Assembly (NCBI GenBank): GCA_037447655.1 | Contig: JBBHKE010001635.1 | Location: 26,102-90,101 of the forward strand | DNA from: Zygnema cylindricum | Taxonomy: Eukaryota; Streptophyta; Zygnematophyceae; Zygnematales; Zygnemataceae | Length of the DNA: 64,000 nucleotides | Direction: 5' to 3' | In this document: positions 10,790-22,110 of the stretch, piece by piece | Layout of the letters: each line of letters begins with the position of its first letter | Numbering within the stretch: the first letter of the stretch is position 1 | Translations under genes and position numbers: made by a program | The notes under the pieces: model-generated | Told to the model about the DNA's origin: nothing | Database searches by the model: none | Seen by the model: the letters and a program-made list of their open reading frames with translations, nothing else

Positions 10790-12802
10790 TTAAGCAATTC
10801 CATCGGATTTTAGAGTCGCCATAAGGTTCGCCATTTCAATCTGAAGAAGGATAAAAAAAGAATAAATAAATAAATAAATAATTCATTTGAACTGGAACTA
10901 TCATGCTTGTAAAAAGTAGAATATTGGATGGATGAATATGATCGTCTAGTTTTTTTTTCTTTTTTTTTTTCCCCGTAAAATTCAGGCAAATACGAAATTA
11001 TTTTAACTCTTTCAGACATTTCCAAATTTTTTTTTTCGGCTGCCAGCAAAAAATGGCAATATAAGTGCGTTATTTATTCGTTTAATTCCATTTTACTTCA
11101 TTTTTTTTTTGTTTTTTTCCAGAGGTCGAGATCTGTTACATCCTTATTCTAAACATCTTATTATTACAATCATTAACATGATTAAAATTATGACATATAT
11201 TATTATTATATTGTAATTATGATTAAAAAGATCATTATTTTTCTTACTGCAAATTTTACTTTATGGAATAATTTTACCGCATTTTTGTCTAATTTTTTTA
11301 CAGCTGGTATCGGGTTTGCACTTATATTACATAATTAAGTAAATTAATAAATAAATAAAGTAATATTCAAAAGAAAAAAGGGGGTAACAGGGAAGGGGAG
11401 GAGGGAGGAGGAGGGGGAGGAGGGAGGAGGGAGGGAGGGAGGGAGGGAGGGTGGAGGGAAGGGAAGGGAAGGGAAAGGGTACCGCAGTAATTGCAGCCTC
11501 GGCTCCTTTGTTTCCGGCTTTCCCTCCGGCCCGATCCAAAGCCTAAAATATATATATATATAATAAATAAATTGAATAATAAAAAATGAATTAAATAATT
11601 ACAAATAAATTAAGATAATAATAAATTAATTAAATAATCAAAAAAAAAAAATAATAACAAATAAATTTAATAATAACAAACAAAATAAATAATAACCAAA
11701 CAATTTTTTTGAATAATTAATTTAACAATAAAAAGATTAAATGATAGATAATTACATAAAAAATAAATAATTTAATAAAAAAAGGAAGCAAAATGAAGAA
11801 GAAAAGTGATATCATCCACACTCAATAAGTGGCATGAAATACTAAGAGTGAGGAGAGGGAGAGGGAAGAAGGGGAGAGGGAGAGGGAGAGGGAGGGGAGA
11901 GGGAGGGAGGGAGGGAGAGAGTGAGAGAAAGACAGAAAAGGAGGGAGAAGGAGGAATGGAGGAGGAGAGGGGAAGGAAGGTGGTGAGAATTCCAAAAATG
12001 CAGGGGACCTCTGTGACAAAAAAATGAAGGAAACATTAAGAAATCAAAAAATATTATTTCTCTTTACAGGAATATATAATAAACTTTTATAAAAAATCCC
12101 CTCAAAAATCCATAAAAATACAGATACATCTTTGAAACAAAGAAACTAGGAACAAAAACCTCCCAATTTTTTTATTTTTTTTTGCACTTGACTTCATTTC
12201 ATTCCATTAGTTTTACGTTTTAGAGAGAAAGAGAGAGAGAGGGGTCGAAGAGAGGCAAGAGAGAGGGAGAGAGAGAGCGAAAAAAAGAGCAAGAGAGAAA
12301 AAGAGAGAGGGAGAGAGAGAGGGAAAATGAGAGAGCGAGAGAGAAAAAGAGAGGGAGAGATAGGGAAAGATAGAGAGGGGTAGAGAGAGAGAAAGAGAGA
12401 GAGGGAGAGAGAAAAAGAGAGCGAGAGAGAAAAAGAAAGGGAGAGAGAGAGGGAGAGAGAGAGGGGGAGAGAGAGAAAGAGATAGAGAGAGAGAGGTGAG
12501 AGGGGGAGAGAGTGAGAGTTATTTACCAGATTTCATGGAGGCCTGGAGGACCCCATTGGCCGCGGCTCCAGCCACCGCATCATAATGGGTGGTGGCCCCC
12601 CGAATCTGAAAAGGGGGGAGGAGGGAGAGTGAGCGAGAGCGAGAGGAGAGGGAGAGAGAGAGGGAGGAGAGGGAGAGGGAGGGAGGGAGAGGGAGGGAGG
12701 GAGAGGGAGGGAGGGAGAGGGAGGGAGGGAGAGGGAGGGAGGGAGAGGGAGAGGGAGGGAGAGAGATGGAGAGAAGGAGAGGGAAGAGGGAGAGAGGGAG
12801 AG

Positions 12803-12833
<31 letters not shown>

Positions 12834-15800
12834 GAGGGAGTGAGTGAGCGATAGAGAGAGACGGAGCGAGAGAGAGAAAGAAAGACAGAGCGACAGAGAG
12901 AGAGAGAGAGGGAGAGAGAGAGAGGAAATCCTTACCACTGCCCCTATACACACCACCGCATCAAATTTTTTTGACATCGCCAATGCTTGGGCAGCCACCG
13001 GAATTTCAAAGCTGCCAGGAACCCAGACCACCTGGGATAAAGACAAAAGATACTTCAGAAAAGACAAAAAAGGTAAGCCAACCAAATAAGGTTATTGTAC
13101 ACTAATCGGTAGTGTTGTGTATGGAGGACCACTTGCCGATATTCAATATGTACCTAATTTTAGGTAACTGATAATCGATATATCGCTTCAATATATCGAG
13201 GAGCTAAATATCACGATATTTTGCCGATATCGCTATATGTCGAAGCTTGTTTTCTTGTTTTTTTTTACTGTCATTTGTTATTAGACTTATCACTATTATT
13301 ACTTTTAGGATTATATTGCTGTTATTACTATTATTACTTTTATTACTATCATTTGTGTTATTAGTATTACTACTATTATTTTTATTGCTGTTATTTTTAT
13401 TACTATCATTTCTATTAGTAGTCTTATTGCTCCTATTACTAATAATATAGCTATATTTTTGTTCTTTTACGACAAATGATTATAATACATTAATATCAGT
13501 ATTATGAAACTTCCAACTTTCTTCTATTTATAGCGACGTCCTTCAAATTTTTAAAGATGATATTTTCTTTTACAAAAAACAAAATTTCAAAAAAAACCTA
13601 TTGATGAAGTTTTTCACAAAATTTGAAGAAAAAAAAAATCATAAAATTCCAAAAAAATCTCAAAATTCCAAAAAAATCACAAAGTGCAGCTGTAGTGGCC
13701 AGACACGTTTCCATCAGTACGTAACTACTTACTAATTATATAACTTACTAATATTTTTGTGGTTACATGTTGCGCCGTCTACATTGAGGTTCCGTAACAA
13801 AATTCACGTCATACGTGAAGTACCATACTATTTTTTGTTTTCGATAAAATGCTATAAAGTATTAAATTTAAATAGTACTGTATATCTTGAAATATATCGC
13901 GATATAATATGTTGGTCCCAGTGCGATGTATCGAGGCCTCTGCCTGGTTGATAATCGATATGTCGAATATCGAATTTATTGCGATATAATTTTACCCGAT
14001 ACACAACATTACTAATCGGTCAGTTTAGCTATTCGATTTTGTTTGCGAATTTCGATCGATAAAAAACAAACAAAAAATGTGAAAAATGAAAAAAAAGGGC
14101 AAAAATAATTGTGACTTTCATTGGTAAACAACACCAAGACTTTTGAAAGAAAGAAAAAAGACAAAAATAATAGCGATTTTGATCAATAAAAAACTCTAAA
14201 ATTTGTTAAAAAAAAAAAAAGGACAAAAAAAGAAATGAGACCTCCATGGTTACCATAGAGGAATTGCTTCATATCGATTGAAATCGAGGACGATACATCG
14301 CAATTTTGGAATATTGTAAAATTGAAAAGCTCAAAACTCAATATTTTTCGGTTTTGCCAATAAACATCGATACTGCGATAATAAATTGCCAATGATCGAC
14401 CATTAATTTTTTTTTTTTAATAACGTATTTCAGATCCACGGATTGTAGAAATTTTCCAGAATGCACGAACAAAACGGCATTTACAAAAACCAATGCATGT
14501 ACGAAAACTGTACATCAATACCATTGATATCGATTAAACGAAATTGATACATTGTGAAAACGAAATGGATACGTTGCAAAAACGAAATCAATTCATCGCA
14601 AAAACGAATTCAATTCATCGCAAAAACGAATTCAATTCATCGCAAAAACAAAATCTAAACATCGACATTATCGGTCATTCGATATATCGATCATCAAGAC
14701 CTCGAAAAAAGAGTACACTGCCCGTCGTTATTAACACTAAGGATTTATTAGTGTCAATGAAAAATTAGAATATATAATTCTGAGCTAGTGCAAGGAGAAA
14801 CATGGCAGTAGTCCACTTCCTTAAATAGTGTGGTTAAATCTATTTTTTCATTTTTAGGTACCAAAAAAGTGTGTACTTCATATAGTTTGAGTTATTAACT
14901 CGAATAATGATGGGAAGTATACCTATCGATTATCGGCAAAACCGATTCGATATCCAATACTGCGTATAGGACAAAAGAAAAAAAGCAAAAAAAACGAAAA
15001 GCAAAAAAAACTAACAAAAGAAAAACGAGAACTTTGTGGGTACCATATAGGACAAAAAGACGTACTTCTATTTTGTCTTTTTCTACTCCATATCGCTGCA
15101 TGGCCTCCAGAGCTCCGGCAAGAAGAAGACGAGTCACGTTCTCATTGAACCGGGCCACCACCTGCACTAAAGACAGAAAAAATGAATGCACTAAGAGACA
15201 AAAATGATGAGTGCACTAAAAGACAAAAAAGTAAATGCACTAAAAGACAAAAAATGTACAAATAGATAATAATGAATGCACTAACAGACAAAATAATGAA
15301 TGAACAGATGGGGTGGAAGGAAGGGAGAGATACGGGAGGGAGAGGGAAGGGAGAGAACGAAGAGAGAGAAAGAAGAGAGAGAAAGGGGAGAGAGATCGGA
15401 CTACCATCTGCAATACAGGACAAAAATAATAAAGGAACAGGGGAGGTGAAAGGAGAGAGAGAAGGGAGAGAGAGAGAGGGGGAGGGAGATGGGGAGGGGG
15501 AGGGGGAGGGGGAGGGGGAGGGGGAGAGGAGGGAAGGGAGAGGAAGAGGGAGAGGGAGAGAGAGGGAGAAAGATAGAAGAAGGGAGAGACTCTGGGAGAG
15601 GGAGAACAGGAGATAAAGAGAGAAAGAGGGGAATGAACGCGGCACAGAGATAAGAAACAAGAGAGCAGAAGGGACGGAAATGGAGTGAGAGAAAAGGGGA
15701 GGAAAAAGAGAGAGGGGGGGAGAGAGGGAGAGAGAGGGAGAGAAAGGGAAAGAGAGACGAAGAGAGAGGGATAGAAAATCAGCAGAGATGGGGAGAGGGA

Positions 15801-18293
15801 GAGGGGAAGGGGGGAGAGAGAGGGAAAGGGGGAGGGGAGTGGTATCTCACAATTGCAAATCTGAGATTCGTCCCAAAAACGGATCCGATCGTTTCTTTGA
15901 TTGCCGGAGTTCCAATATTTCTTTTTTGAGAATTTTTTTTATTAATTCTTTGAATAAAAAAGTTTTGGTTTCTTTCATTTTTCAAAATGGAATTTTCGAA
16001 AAATTCAAATTGGTCATTTTTGGGGCCCAAAAAACAATTTGACTTTTTTTCATAAAATTGAGCTTCAATTGTCAGTTTTGAAAATGGAATGTTCTGCAAA
16101 AAAAAAAAAAAACAAAAAAAAAGCCAGTGAGAACCAGACAAAGAAACAAAACAACGGTTAATTAATAGATGGGAATGTGACCACAACAATTATTAATTTG
16201 TTGTTTCATTAAGAAAGTACAAAAAATAATAATATCAATAATAATAAATGAATAATAGAAAGTAAACAGATAATAATTAGTAGTTGATTAATCCACCGAA
16301 TACTTGTTTTATGATCATTTTTTATTTTTTTTTACCAGTTGATTCAAACAAATAAAAACAAAATAATCATGACGTTAAAAAAAATAAAAATAAACTTGAA
16401 ATTAAAAACCTATTCAAATGGCATTGGTAAGGTATCAGCTTTGGCATTCATTTGATAATTTATTTATTTTTTAATTACTAATAATAATTTCAAGATCGCT
16501 TATCAGTGTAATTTTTAAATTATTTTTTATTTTTTTAATTTTCTAAATAATTATTATTTAAAAAAAAAAAACACTGTAAAAACTAGTGTTGGGTATCGGG
16601 TAAATTCATATTGCGATAATTTCGATATATCGAATATTGATATAGCAGAGTTCTCGATATATCGTACTGAGACCAACATAAATCATCGCGATATATAGCA
16701 TTTTTTTAATTTAATATTTTACATAACATGTTATTTTAGCGAAAAAGACAAATTGTCTGATACGCCACGTACGACGTGATTTTCGTTCCGTGACATAAAG
16801 GTAGACGCCGCAAAATGTAACCGACAAAAAAGTACTAATTCTGTAATTCATATAATTACTTAGGCTGCGGCCCCATGTGGCTAAGTTCGGGTTTTTTTCT
16901 GTCGTTTTCCTTTATAACTTAGCGTCGTACTGCCTAAGTTGCGACCGTACGAAGAAATTGGAAATTTATTAAGTACAATTTGCGTCATTCTTGAACTTAG
17001 GATGTACGAAAAATTGTCGTCTTGCGTTTTTTCGACCCACTGTCACGTCATTTTCAAACTTATCATAAAACACATCGGCAATGTGTTTTAAGATAAGCAA
17101 ATCCGTCTACACCAATCTGAAAATATATTCCCACGTGTGAAAAGAATTTAGAATTTTTTGACGACGAAAAAAAGTACAGGGTTTGTTTTTTTTTGTCGGC
17201 TTGCATGTTGTACGGTTTTTTTTTTTGCAGGGGTCTCGACGCTGCAGTGTCATTTCACGCAAAGTTGAAAAGTCTGCGAACGTGAAAAATCTGCGAAGTA
17301 ATGGCGGCCGGACGGGAGAGGTTTACGCAAAGGCATTTTGCACAGCCACGGGTGCAAGGCTCTACGTCAACGATGTCACGCAAAGACATGCGACATACCA
17401 AATCCGCATGTCGTTTCAAAAATTACGATGTGTCTTGCGACGCTTCAAAAAGTTTCAAAAACATATGGTGCGTCATCACAAATTGTACACGGTGACAGCC
17501 GTCACTGGCGTCGTCGACGTATACAATTGTCACAAACTTAAGTAACAATTTCGAATGAACACATAGAGACACCTGAAATCCGGGTCCGCCGGATCCGCGC
17601 TAAAATACAAAGTAAGTACGCTAAGTTATAACTACATGGGGCCGCAGCCTTATTTGGGGTATGCCGTATGGTTACATCATGTGGTCTCTGTAATTGTACG
17701 GACAACAAAATTTCTGTACGGACAACAAAATTTCTGTATTCCAGAGGCCTCGGTTACATCGCGTAACGTCTGCAAACAAGTTTTTGCATACGTGTTTTGA
17801 TTTGAGAGGTTCCTTGTTGTAAGTTGACGATCAAATCTCTAAAATAGTCAAAAATTTGAAAACCGACCATTTTCATATGGAAATCCGTACTTGCGTACTA
17901 TGTACGTGTACTTCACAAGTGTACGGCGTCAATGTACCTCAGAGATCTCCTTCACTCTGCTGACTTTCAGGAAAAAAACCGTATTTCATTTCGGCAAAGA
18001 TTTTACGGTCACCGTGTCCGAAGGCACGTGATTTGATGACCCGTGAATTATTATTATCATTTTATTATTGCTTCGATATATTGGCGATACGATATATCGG
18101 CGATATATTCATTTTCGATATATCGAAGCGATATATCGATTATCGGGTACCTGAAATTCGATATATATCGAATATCGGCAAATAGTCCTCGATACCCAAC
18201 ACTAGTAAAAACACACTACTTTAAATTTAAATAAATTTTTCGAAGATTGTTCCATCCATATTATTTTTGGCAAAGTTTAAGTTTAAAAAATAA

Positions 18294-18324
<31 letters not shown>

Positions 18325-19013
18325 AATAAAAAGTGGTACAAATGATCAAAGACTTTGAACGCAGCTTTCATAAGGCTTTTCAAAAAAAAAAACCCCGATA
18401 AAAAAAAAAACTCAAAAAAGAAAAGCGAGCACAAAAAAGTGCAAAAATGCACAGAAAAATACAGAAAGTACAGGAAAAAAAAAAATGCCATCTAGTTCAA
18501 ACTTCAATTTTTAACAAATTTAACATTTTTGGGGTTTCAATTTTTTTTTTTATTTTCCTGAAAATTTTAAGAGGTGAAAAATGTATGGTTAAGGGTTTAG
18601 GGTTTTAAGGGATTTTTTTTTTTAATTGCTATATTTGGGGAAAAAAAATTGAAGAAATGTAAGATGTCCTGTCGCCCTCCCTCCTCTTCCTTCACCACCA
18701 TTCTCTCTCTCTCTCTCCCTCCCCCCCCCCCCCCCCCCTTCCTTCCCCTATCACTCCTCTCACTCCTTTTCTTTTCCTCTCCCTCCCCTTCTCCCCCCCC
18801 CCCCCCCTTTCCTTTCCCTATCACCCCTCTCTCTCCTTTTCTTTTCCTCTCCCTCCCCTTCTCCTTAAATAACTCCAAAAAAAAAAAAAAAATCACCTTG
18901 ACAGCACACCACCGACCAGTCCCGGACTGACACGTGGCAGCAATTTCTTTTGGCAGAAACGACAAAAAATTTGACTTCTGAAGCTGCCAGGAAGGAGCGC
19001 ATCGCAAAGCCAT
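10790..19013 (-). CDS. ribH: 6,7-dimethyl-8-ribityllumazine synthase (plastid), multi-exon
   Basis: Catalyses the penultimate step of riboflavin synthesis, joining 3,4-dihydroxy-2-butanone 4-phosphate and ribitylaminouracil in the plastid. Exons on the minus strand: 18897-19013 (transit peptide, [12 protein letters not shown]...), 15851-16093, 15066-15161, 12936-13031, 12527-12605, about 11979-12010, 11483-11542 and 10790-10840 (stop). All clear junctions are GT-AG and keep frame. Motifs in order: [47 protein letters not shown] (with the catalytic His), [31 protein letters not shown] and [10 protein letters not shown]. The first 66 codons of exon 2 are AT-rich and unlike known homologues, so its true start is uncertain. 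Oddity: after ILTT the expected D-x-M-x-Q and a donor site are absent, and CT-rich repeat follows. The introns are full of GA tracts and transposons. Confidence 0.85.
11390..11482 (+). repeat. GA-rich tract abutting lumazine synthase exon
   Basis: GGAGGGAGG-type purine repeat directly beside the donor of the 11483-11542 exon. Confidence 0.7.
11845..11978 (+). repeat. GA-rich tract running into a lumazine synthase exon
   Basis: A purine tract (CT in the transcript) begins exactly where the sequence encoding [11 protein letters not shown] should continue. It appears to replace the exon's 3' end and donor site. Confidence 0.7.
12220..12520 (+). repeat. (GA)n-rich tract in lumazine synthase intron
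   Basis: About 300 bp of GAGAGAGA/GAAAGA microsatellite. No gene. Confidence 0.8.
12612..12935 (+). repeat. GA-rich tract filling a short lumazine synthase intron
   Basis: The whole intron between the IRGATTHYD and [11 protein letters not shown] exons is GAGAGGGAGG repeat. In the transcript it is a continuous pyrimidine tract from donor to acceptor. Confidence 0.8.
13110..14011. mobile_element. hAT-like element, family 2
   Basis: Ends TAGTGTTGTGTAT and ATACACAACATTA, flanked by the exact 8-bp duplication CTAATCGG. It contains a TTATTA/TTACTA simple repeat (13275-13450) and ATATCGAT words. It lies in a lumazine synthase intron. Confidence 0.8.
14560..14665 (+). repeat. Minisatellite, ~21-bp unit
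   Basis: Four to five units of ATCGCAAAAACGAATTCAAT. It lies in a lumazine synthase intron, within sequence resembling the interior of hAT family 2 elements. Confidence 0.7.
14716..14918. mobile_element. MITE, TA-flanked, subfamily A
   Basis: Starts CACTGCCCGTCGTTATTA and ends AATAATGATGGGAAGTA, flanked by TA. The interior matches the copy at 2718-2898 (GTGCAAGGAG, ATAGTGTGGTTAA). Confidence 0.65.
15300..15842 (+). repeat. Long GA-rich tract in lumazine synthase intron
   Basis: About 540 bp, nearly all purine, including GGGGAGGGGGAGGGGGAG runs that could form G-quadruplexes. It ends only about 10 bp from the donor of the NLRFAI exon. Confidence 0.8.
16584..18204. mobile_element. hAT-like element, family 2, with nested Harbinger-like insertion
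   Basis: Ends TAGTGTTGGGTATCG and CGATACCCAACACTA, flanked by the exact 8-bp duplication GTAAAAAC. The interior holds a separate element at 16863-17649. The whole sits in the first long intron of the lumazine synthase gene. Confidence 0.85.
16863..17649. mobile_element. PIF/Harbinger-like non-autonomous element
   Basis: 787 bp with near-perfect ends GGCTGCGGCCCCATGTGG and ACATGGGGCCGCAGCC, flanked by exact TTA duplications. It shares interior sequence with the element at 7182-7958. The reading frame at 17183-17545 has no recognised domain. Confidence 0.8.
18690..18870 (+). repeat. CT/poly-C tract in lumazine synthase intron 1
   Basis: CTCTCCC plus two C-homopolymer runs, with an approximate internal repeat of about 100 bp (TTTCCTATCACYCCTCTC... 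occurs twice). It lies just inside the donor of exon 1. Confidence 0.75.
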
Positions 19014-19300
19014 GAATCCGTACGGCGCAATGTACGGAATGAGAGGGACAGAGAGAGGGGGAGAGAGAGAGGGGGGGAGAGAGAGTGAGAGGGTAGAGAG
19101 AGCAAGTAGGAAGGGGGAGACGAGAGAGAGAAGAGAGATAAGGGTTTGTGTTTTGACGGAGGGGGGGAAGGGAGAGGGAAGGAGAGGTGAAGGAAGGGGG
19201 GGGAGGGAGCGGAGGCGGGGGAGTGGTGGGAGGGAGATCCCGAAGTCCCAAAACTTTCAAATTTGGAAAGAAAAAGGAAAAAGATAAAACGAGCGTTCGC
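19014..19300 (+). repeat. Upstream region of lumazine synthase, GA-rich
   Basis: GA-rich tract at about 19040-19245 directly upstream of the ATG. In the transcript sense it is a CT-rich leader or promoter. No TATA box is evident. Confidence 0.6.
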
Positions 19301-19379
19301 ACTAAAATATTTAATATGACAAGTTCAACCAGTGCGCGTTCGCTTTACAATATACGAAACGTAATATTTACTAATTAAG

Positions 19380-19845
19380 TAAAATTTATATCGCCGATAT
19401 TAACCGATATCGCCAATATTATTCGATATTATCAATATTAGTCAATATCGCCCCAAATATCGCCGATATTACTGGTTATCAAACGGAGAAGGATTCCGAC
19501 ATATCCCTCCAGAACCAACAAAAAGTATCGTCGATAATTATCGGGTGGAGGGAGTGGTCCGTACGAATAGTACGGAATTTTGGTACAGAAATAAAGTACG
19601 GAATGAGTACGGAACCATGGCAACTGGTGGGGGGGCGGGGGCTTTAGGAAAAAAATTCATAATCCATATCGTACCACTGTATGGAGTTATCTTTGATAGG
19701 TCTCGGCCCGATATTTATTGGTAGTTTATCGATACATCAGAAATTTTACTATTTTTTTATCGATATATCGACCCGATAAATCGATTATCGGTACGTCAAA
19801 AATACATATCGGTTATCGGCAAATGGCTACTGATACACAACACTA
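19380..19845. mobile_element. hAT family 2 remnant (right end only)
   Basis: It ends GATACACAACACTA like other family 2 elements and is dense in CGATATTA/ATCGATA words. I could not find a matching left end or target duplication, so it is probably truncated or rearranged. Confidence 0.5.
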
Positions 19846-19869
19846 GAAATATTAGTTTTACTGTAGCAC

Positions 19870-20055
19870 TCGAGCCGTTTCGGTTCAGTTCCCTTTGGTT
19901 CGGTTCAGTTCCGTTCCAATCAGTTCAACTTGGTTTGGTTCAGTTCGAATCAGCTCAGCTTGGTTCGGTTCGGTTCGGTTTGGTTCGGTTTGAGAAGGTA
20001 CAGCTTGAGAAGGTATGGTTTGATAAGGTACAGTTCGGTTCACTTCGGTTCAGTG
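19870..20055 (+). repeat. GGTTC/GGTTCGGTTCA pentamer repeat
   Basis: Imperfect tandem repeat of GGTTC, GGTTCAGTTC and GGTTCGAATC words over about 185 bp. No function is suggested. Confidence 0.7.
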
Positions 20056-21140
20056 TAAGAGGTGAGACATATTTGTTTTTGTATGTTGTTCAAGAAAACT
20101 TAGTACTAATGGTTATTCGATAAATATATTATATTGATACTGGTATTTAGAGAAATAAATTAGGAACTTAGGCTCAGTTAACCTTTAGGTAACAAAAACA
20201 AAAGAAGACAAACTATAAACTTATACCCTTCACTATCGTAGCATCTACCCTCATGAACGCTAATGACTCAGGACCGGTTCTATAATTATTTTTTTCGTAT
20301 TTTGCCCATTAAAATCGTTTATTAAATTATTGCCCATTATTGTACTCTGTAGGACTTAGGCTCGAATGTCATCGCGGCGAACTTTATGGTATTTTAAATA
20401 ATTCTGTGTACTTTTTAAAGTTTGAACTAATGACGACAAAAAAACAATATAAAAAAAGTCCAACCAAACAGTTCATCGGGTAAGTTTTACCGTTGTTTTT
20501 CAATTTTTCAAAAGTTAAGAATGCCATCAAGGTTTAGCAGAGAGACAAGAAACCGCATACATCCTAACTTTCTTTAGAATAAAATGAATAATGAATTACT
20601 TTTTTTACTTCATCTTTTTACAATCATAGGATAAAAAAAATAGAGCTCATAGAGCTACCAAAGTAGGAAAGGTTTCGCTTAGTTCACATTTCAACACCAA
20701 GATTTTTTCTCATCTGCCCTTGTTTTTGTTATTGTTTTTGCTTCTCACTTTCACTTTATCTCAGAAATCAAGAAAAATACAGGAATGTTATTACTGTTTC
20801 AAAGGACCATTGAAATGTTTCGTTTTTTTTTTTTTTTTTTTTTTGAACTCAATTCTCCTCTCTTTTAAAGTGCGCGACCCTCCAAAGCTTAAAGGAAAGA
20901 CCTGACTCTCCCACCTCCTTGTATATTTTCGCATACGAAAATCAGTACACCTTAGAAATCCTAAAAAAAACCTAAAGAAAAACCATAAAACCCCAACTAA
21001 AAACCTGCATAAAACGTAACTAAACCATTTTGAATACAAAACCAGTTTTAGCAACAAAAGTTTTTATAACTACACTGTTTTTCTACACCGGCTATGGTGA
21101 TCATCATTCTTATTAAGAATTCCCTTACGCAACATTGTAG
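20056..21140. other. Intergenic, no recognised feature
   Basis: AT-rich sequence with short T-runs. No gene is seen. Confidence 0.45.
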
Positions 21141-21146
21141 TTAAAA

Positions 21147-21245
21147 TGACATCCCGTGAATTGTTAAATAGACATCCCGTAAATTGTTTAAATGACATCT
21201 TGTGAATTGTTAAAACGACATCCAGTGAATTGTTAAAATGACATT
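21147..21245 (+). repeat. Minisatellite, ~23-bp unit
   Basis: Four to five units of GACATCCCGTGAATTGTTAA with small variations. Confidence 0.8.
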
Positions 21246-21334
21246 GAGTTTATTTGAGCACATATTGCCTATGGTTGACTTTGAACAAAAGCATAAATGG
21301 TGAGTGTCTTAAACTTTGTTCAAAACAATTGAAA

Positions 21335-21450
21335 AATGTGCGAAAACAATTGGAACGCTATACCTGTACTAGACGTGTATTTCAAAATACAATACGCATA
21401 TAAAATGAGGCTACAACTTATATAGTTTCTAATTGTTTCCACACATTCTA
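21335..21450. mobile_element. Short palindromic MITE, also in PSAN intron 2
   Basis: Left arm AATGTGCGAAAACAATTGGAA and right arm TTCTAATTGTTTCCACACATT are inverted repeats. A homologous element with arms GTGCGAAAACAGTTGGAA and TTCCAACTGTTTCCAGACA lies in PSAN intron 2. Confidence 0.65.
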
Positions 21451-22110
21451 AATATGGCATTAAGGTTCAGATTTTATTTTTTTCCGAAAATGGAAGGCAA
21501 AACATGCGCATGGGACAGGAAAAGAAAAGGAGCAGAAAGAAAAGAGCGAAGAAAGAAAAGAAAACAAAAAGAAAAGAAAGAAAATAATAAAAGATACAAT
21601 GACTCAAGATTCAGCGAGATACAATTTTTCAAATGGTTGGTTAAGAATCAATAGCAAACACGAAAAAAACATGATAAAATCATATTAACTTCATTACTTG
21701 ATCTGTAACCGTCAAGAGAAAAAAAAACATTTCTTTTTATTTCCACGCAACTTTTGAGCACAATTAAAAGGGAAAAAAATAACCTTCGACTATTGAGCTT
21801 TTTCAACTCTTCCCTGTAAGCACATCAAACTATTTGCTGACATCCTCAACGGTTTCTAGAACATGTTTAATACAAATTCGCAATATGTTATTAATCCTAT
21901 GTGCTAGAAAAAATACATTGACGTTAAACTTTTTACTATCGCAAAATTTAGGCATGGGAACTTGTACCCAACATACCGCATTGAATGTTTCCTACGTCAT
22001 CTTTGTAGATCCTTTATTTTATTCTCTCTTTACTCTACTTAAAGCCCGATCATATCACATCGAGAAATAGTTTTGACTCACAAGTCGATAAAATCGTTTT
22101 GACTCACAAG

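Noticed and set aside
17183-17545. 120-codon frame as a possible transposase fragment
   Set aside because: It lies inside a 787-bp Harbinger-like element, but I see no catalytic DDE pattern. The element is better called non-autonomous.
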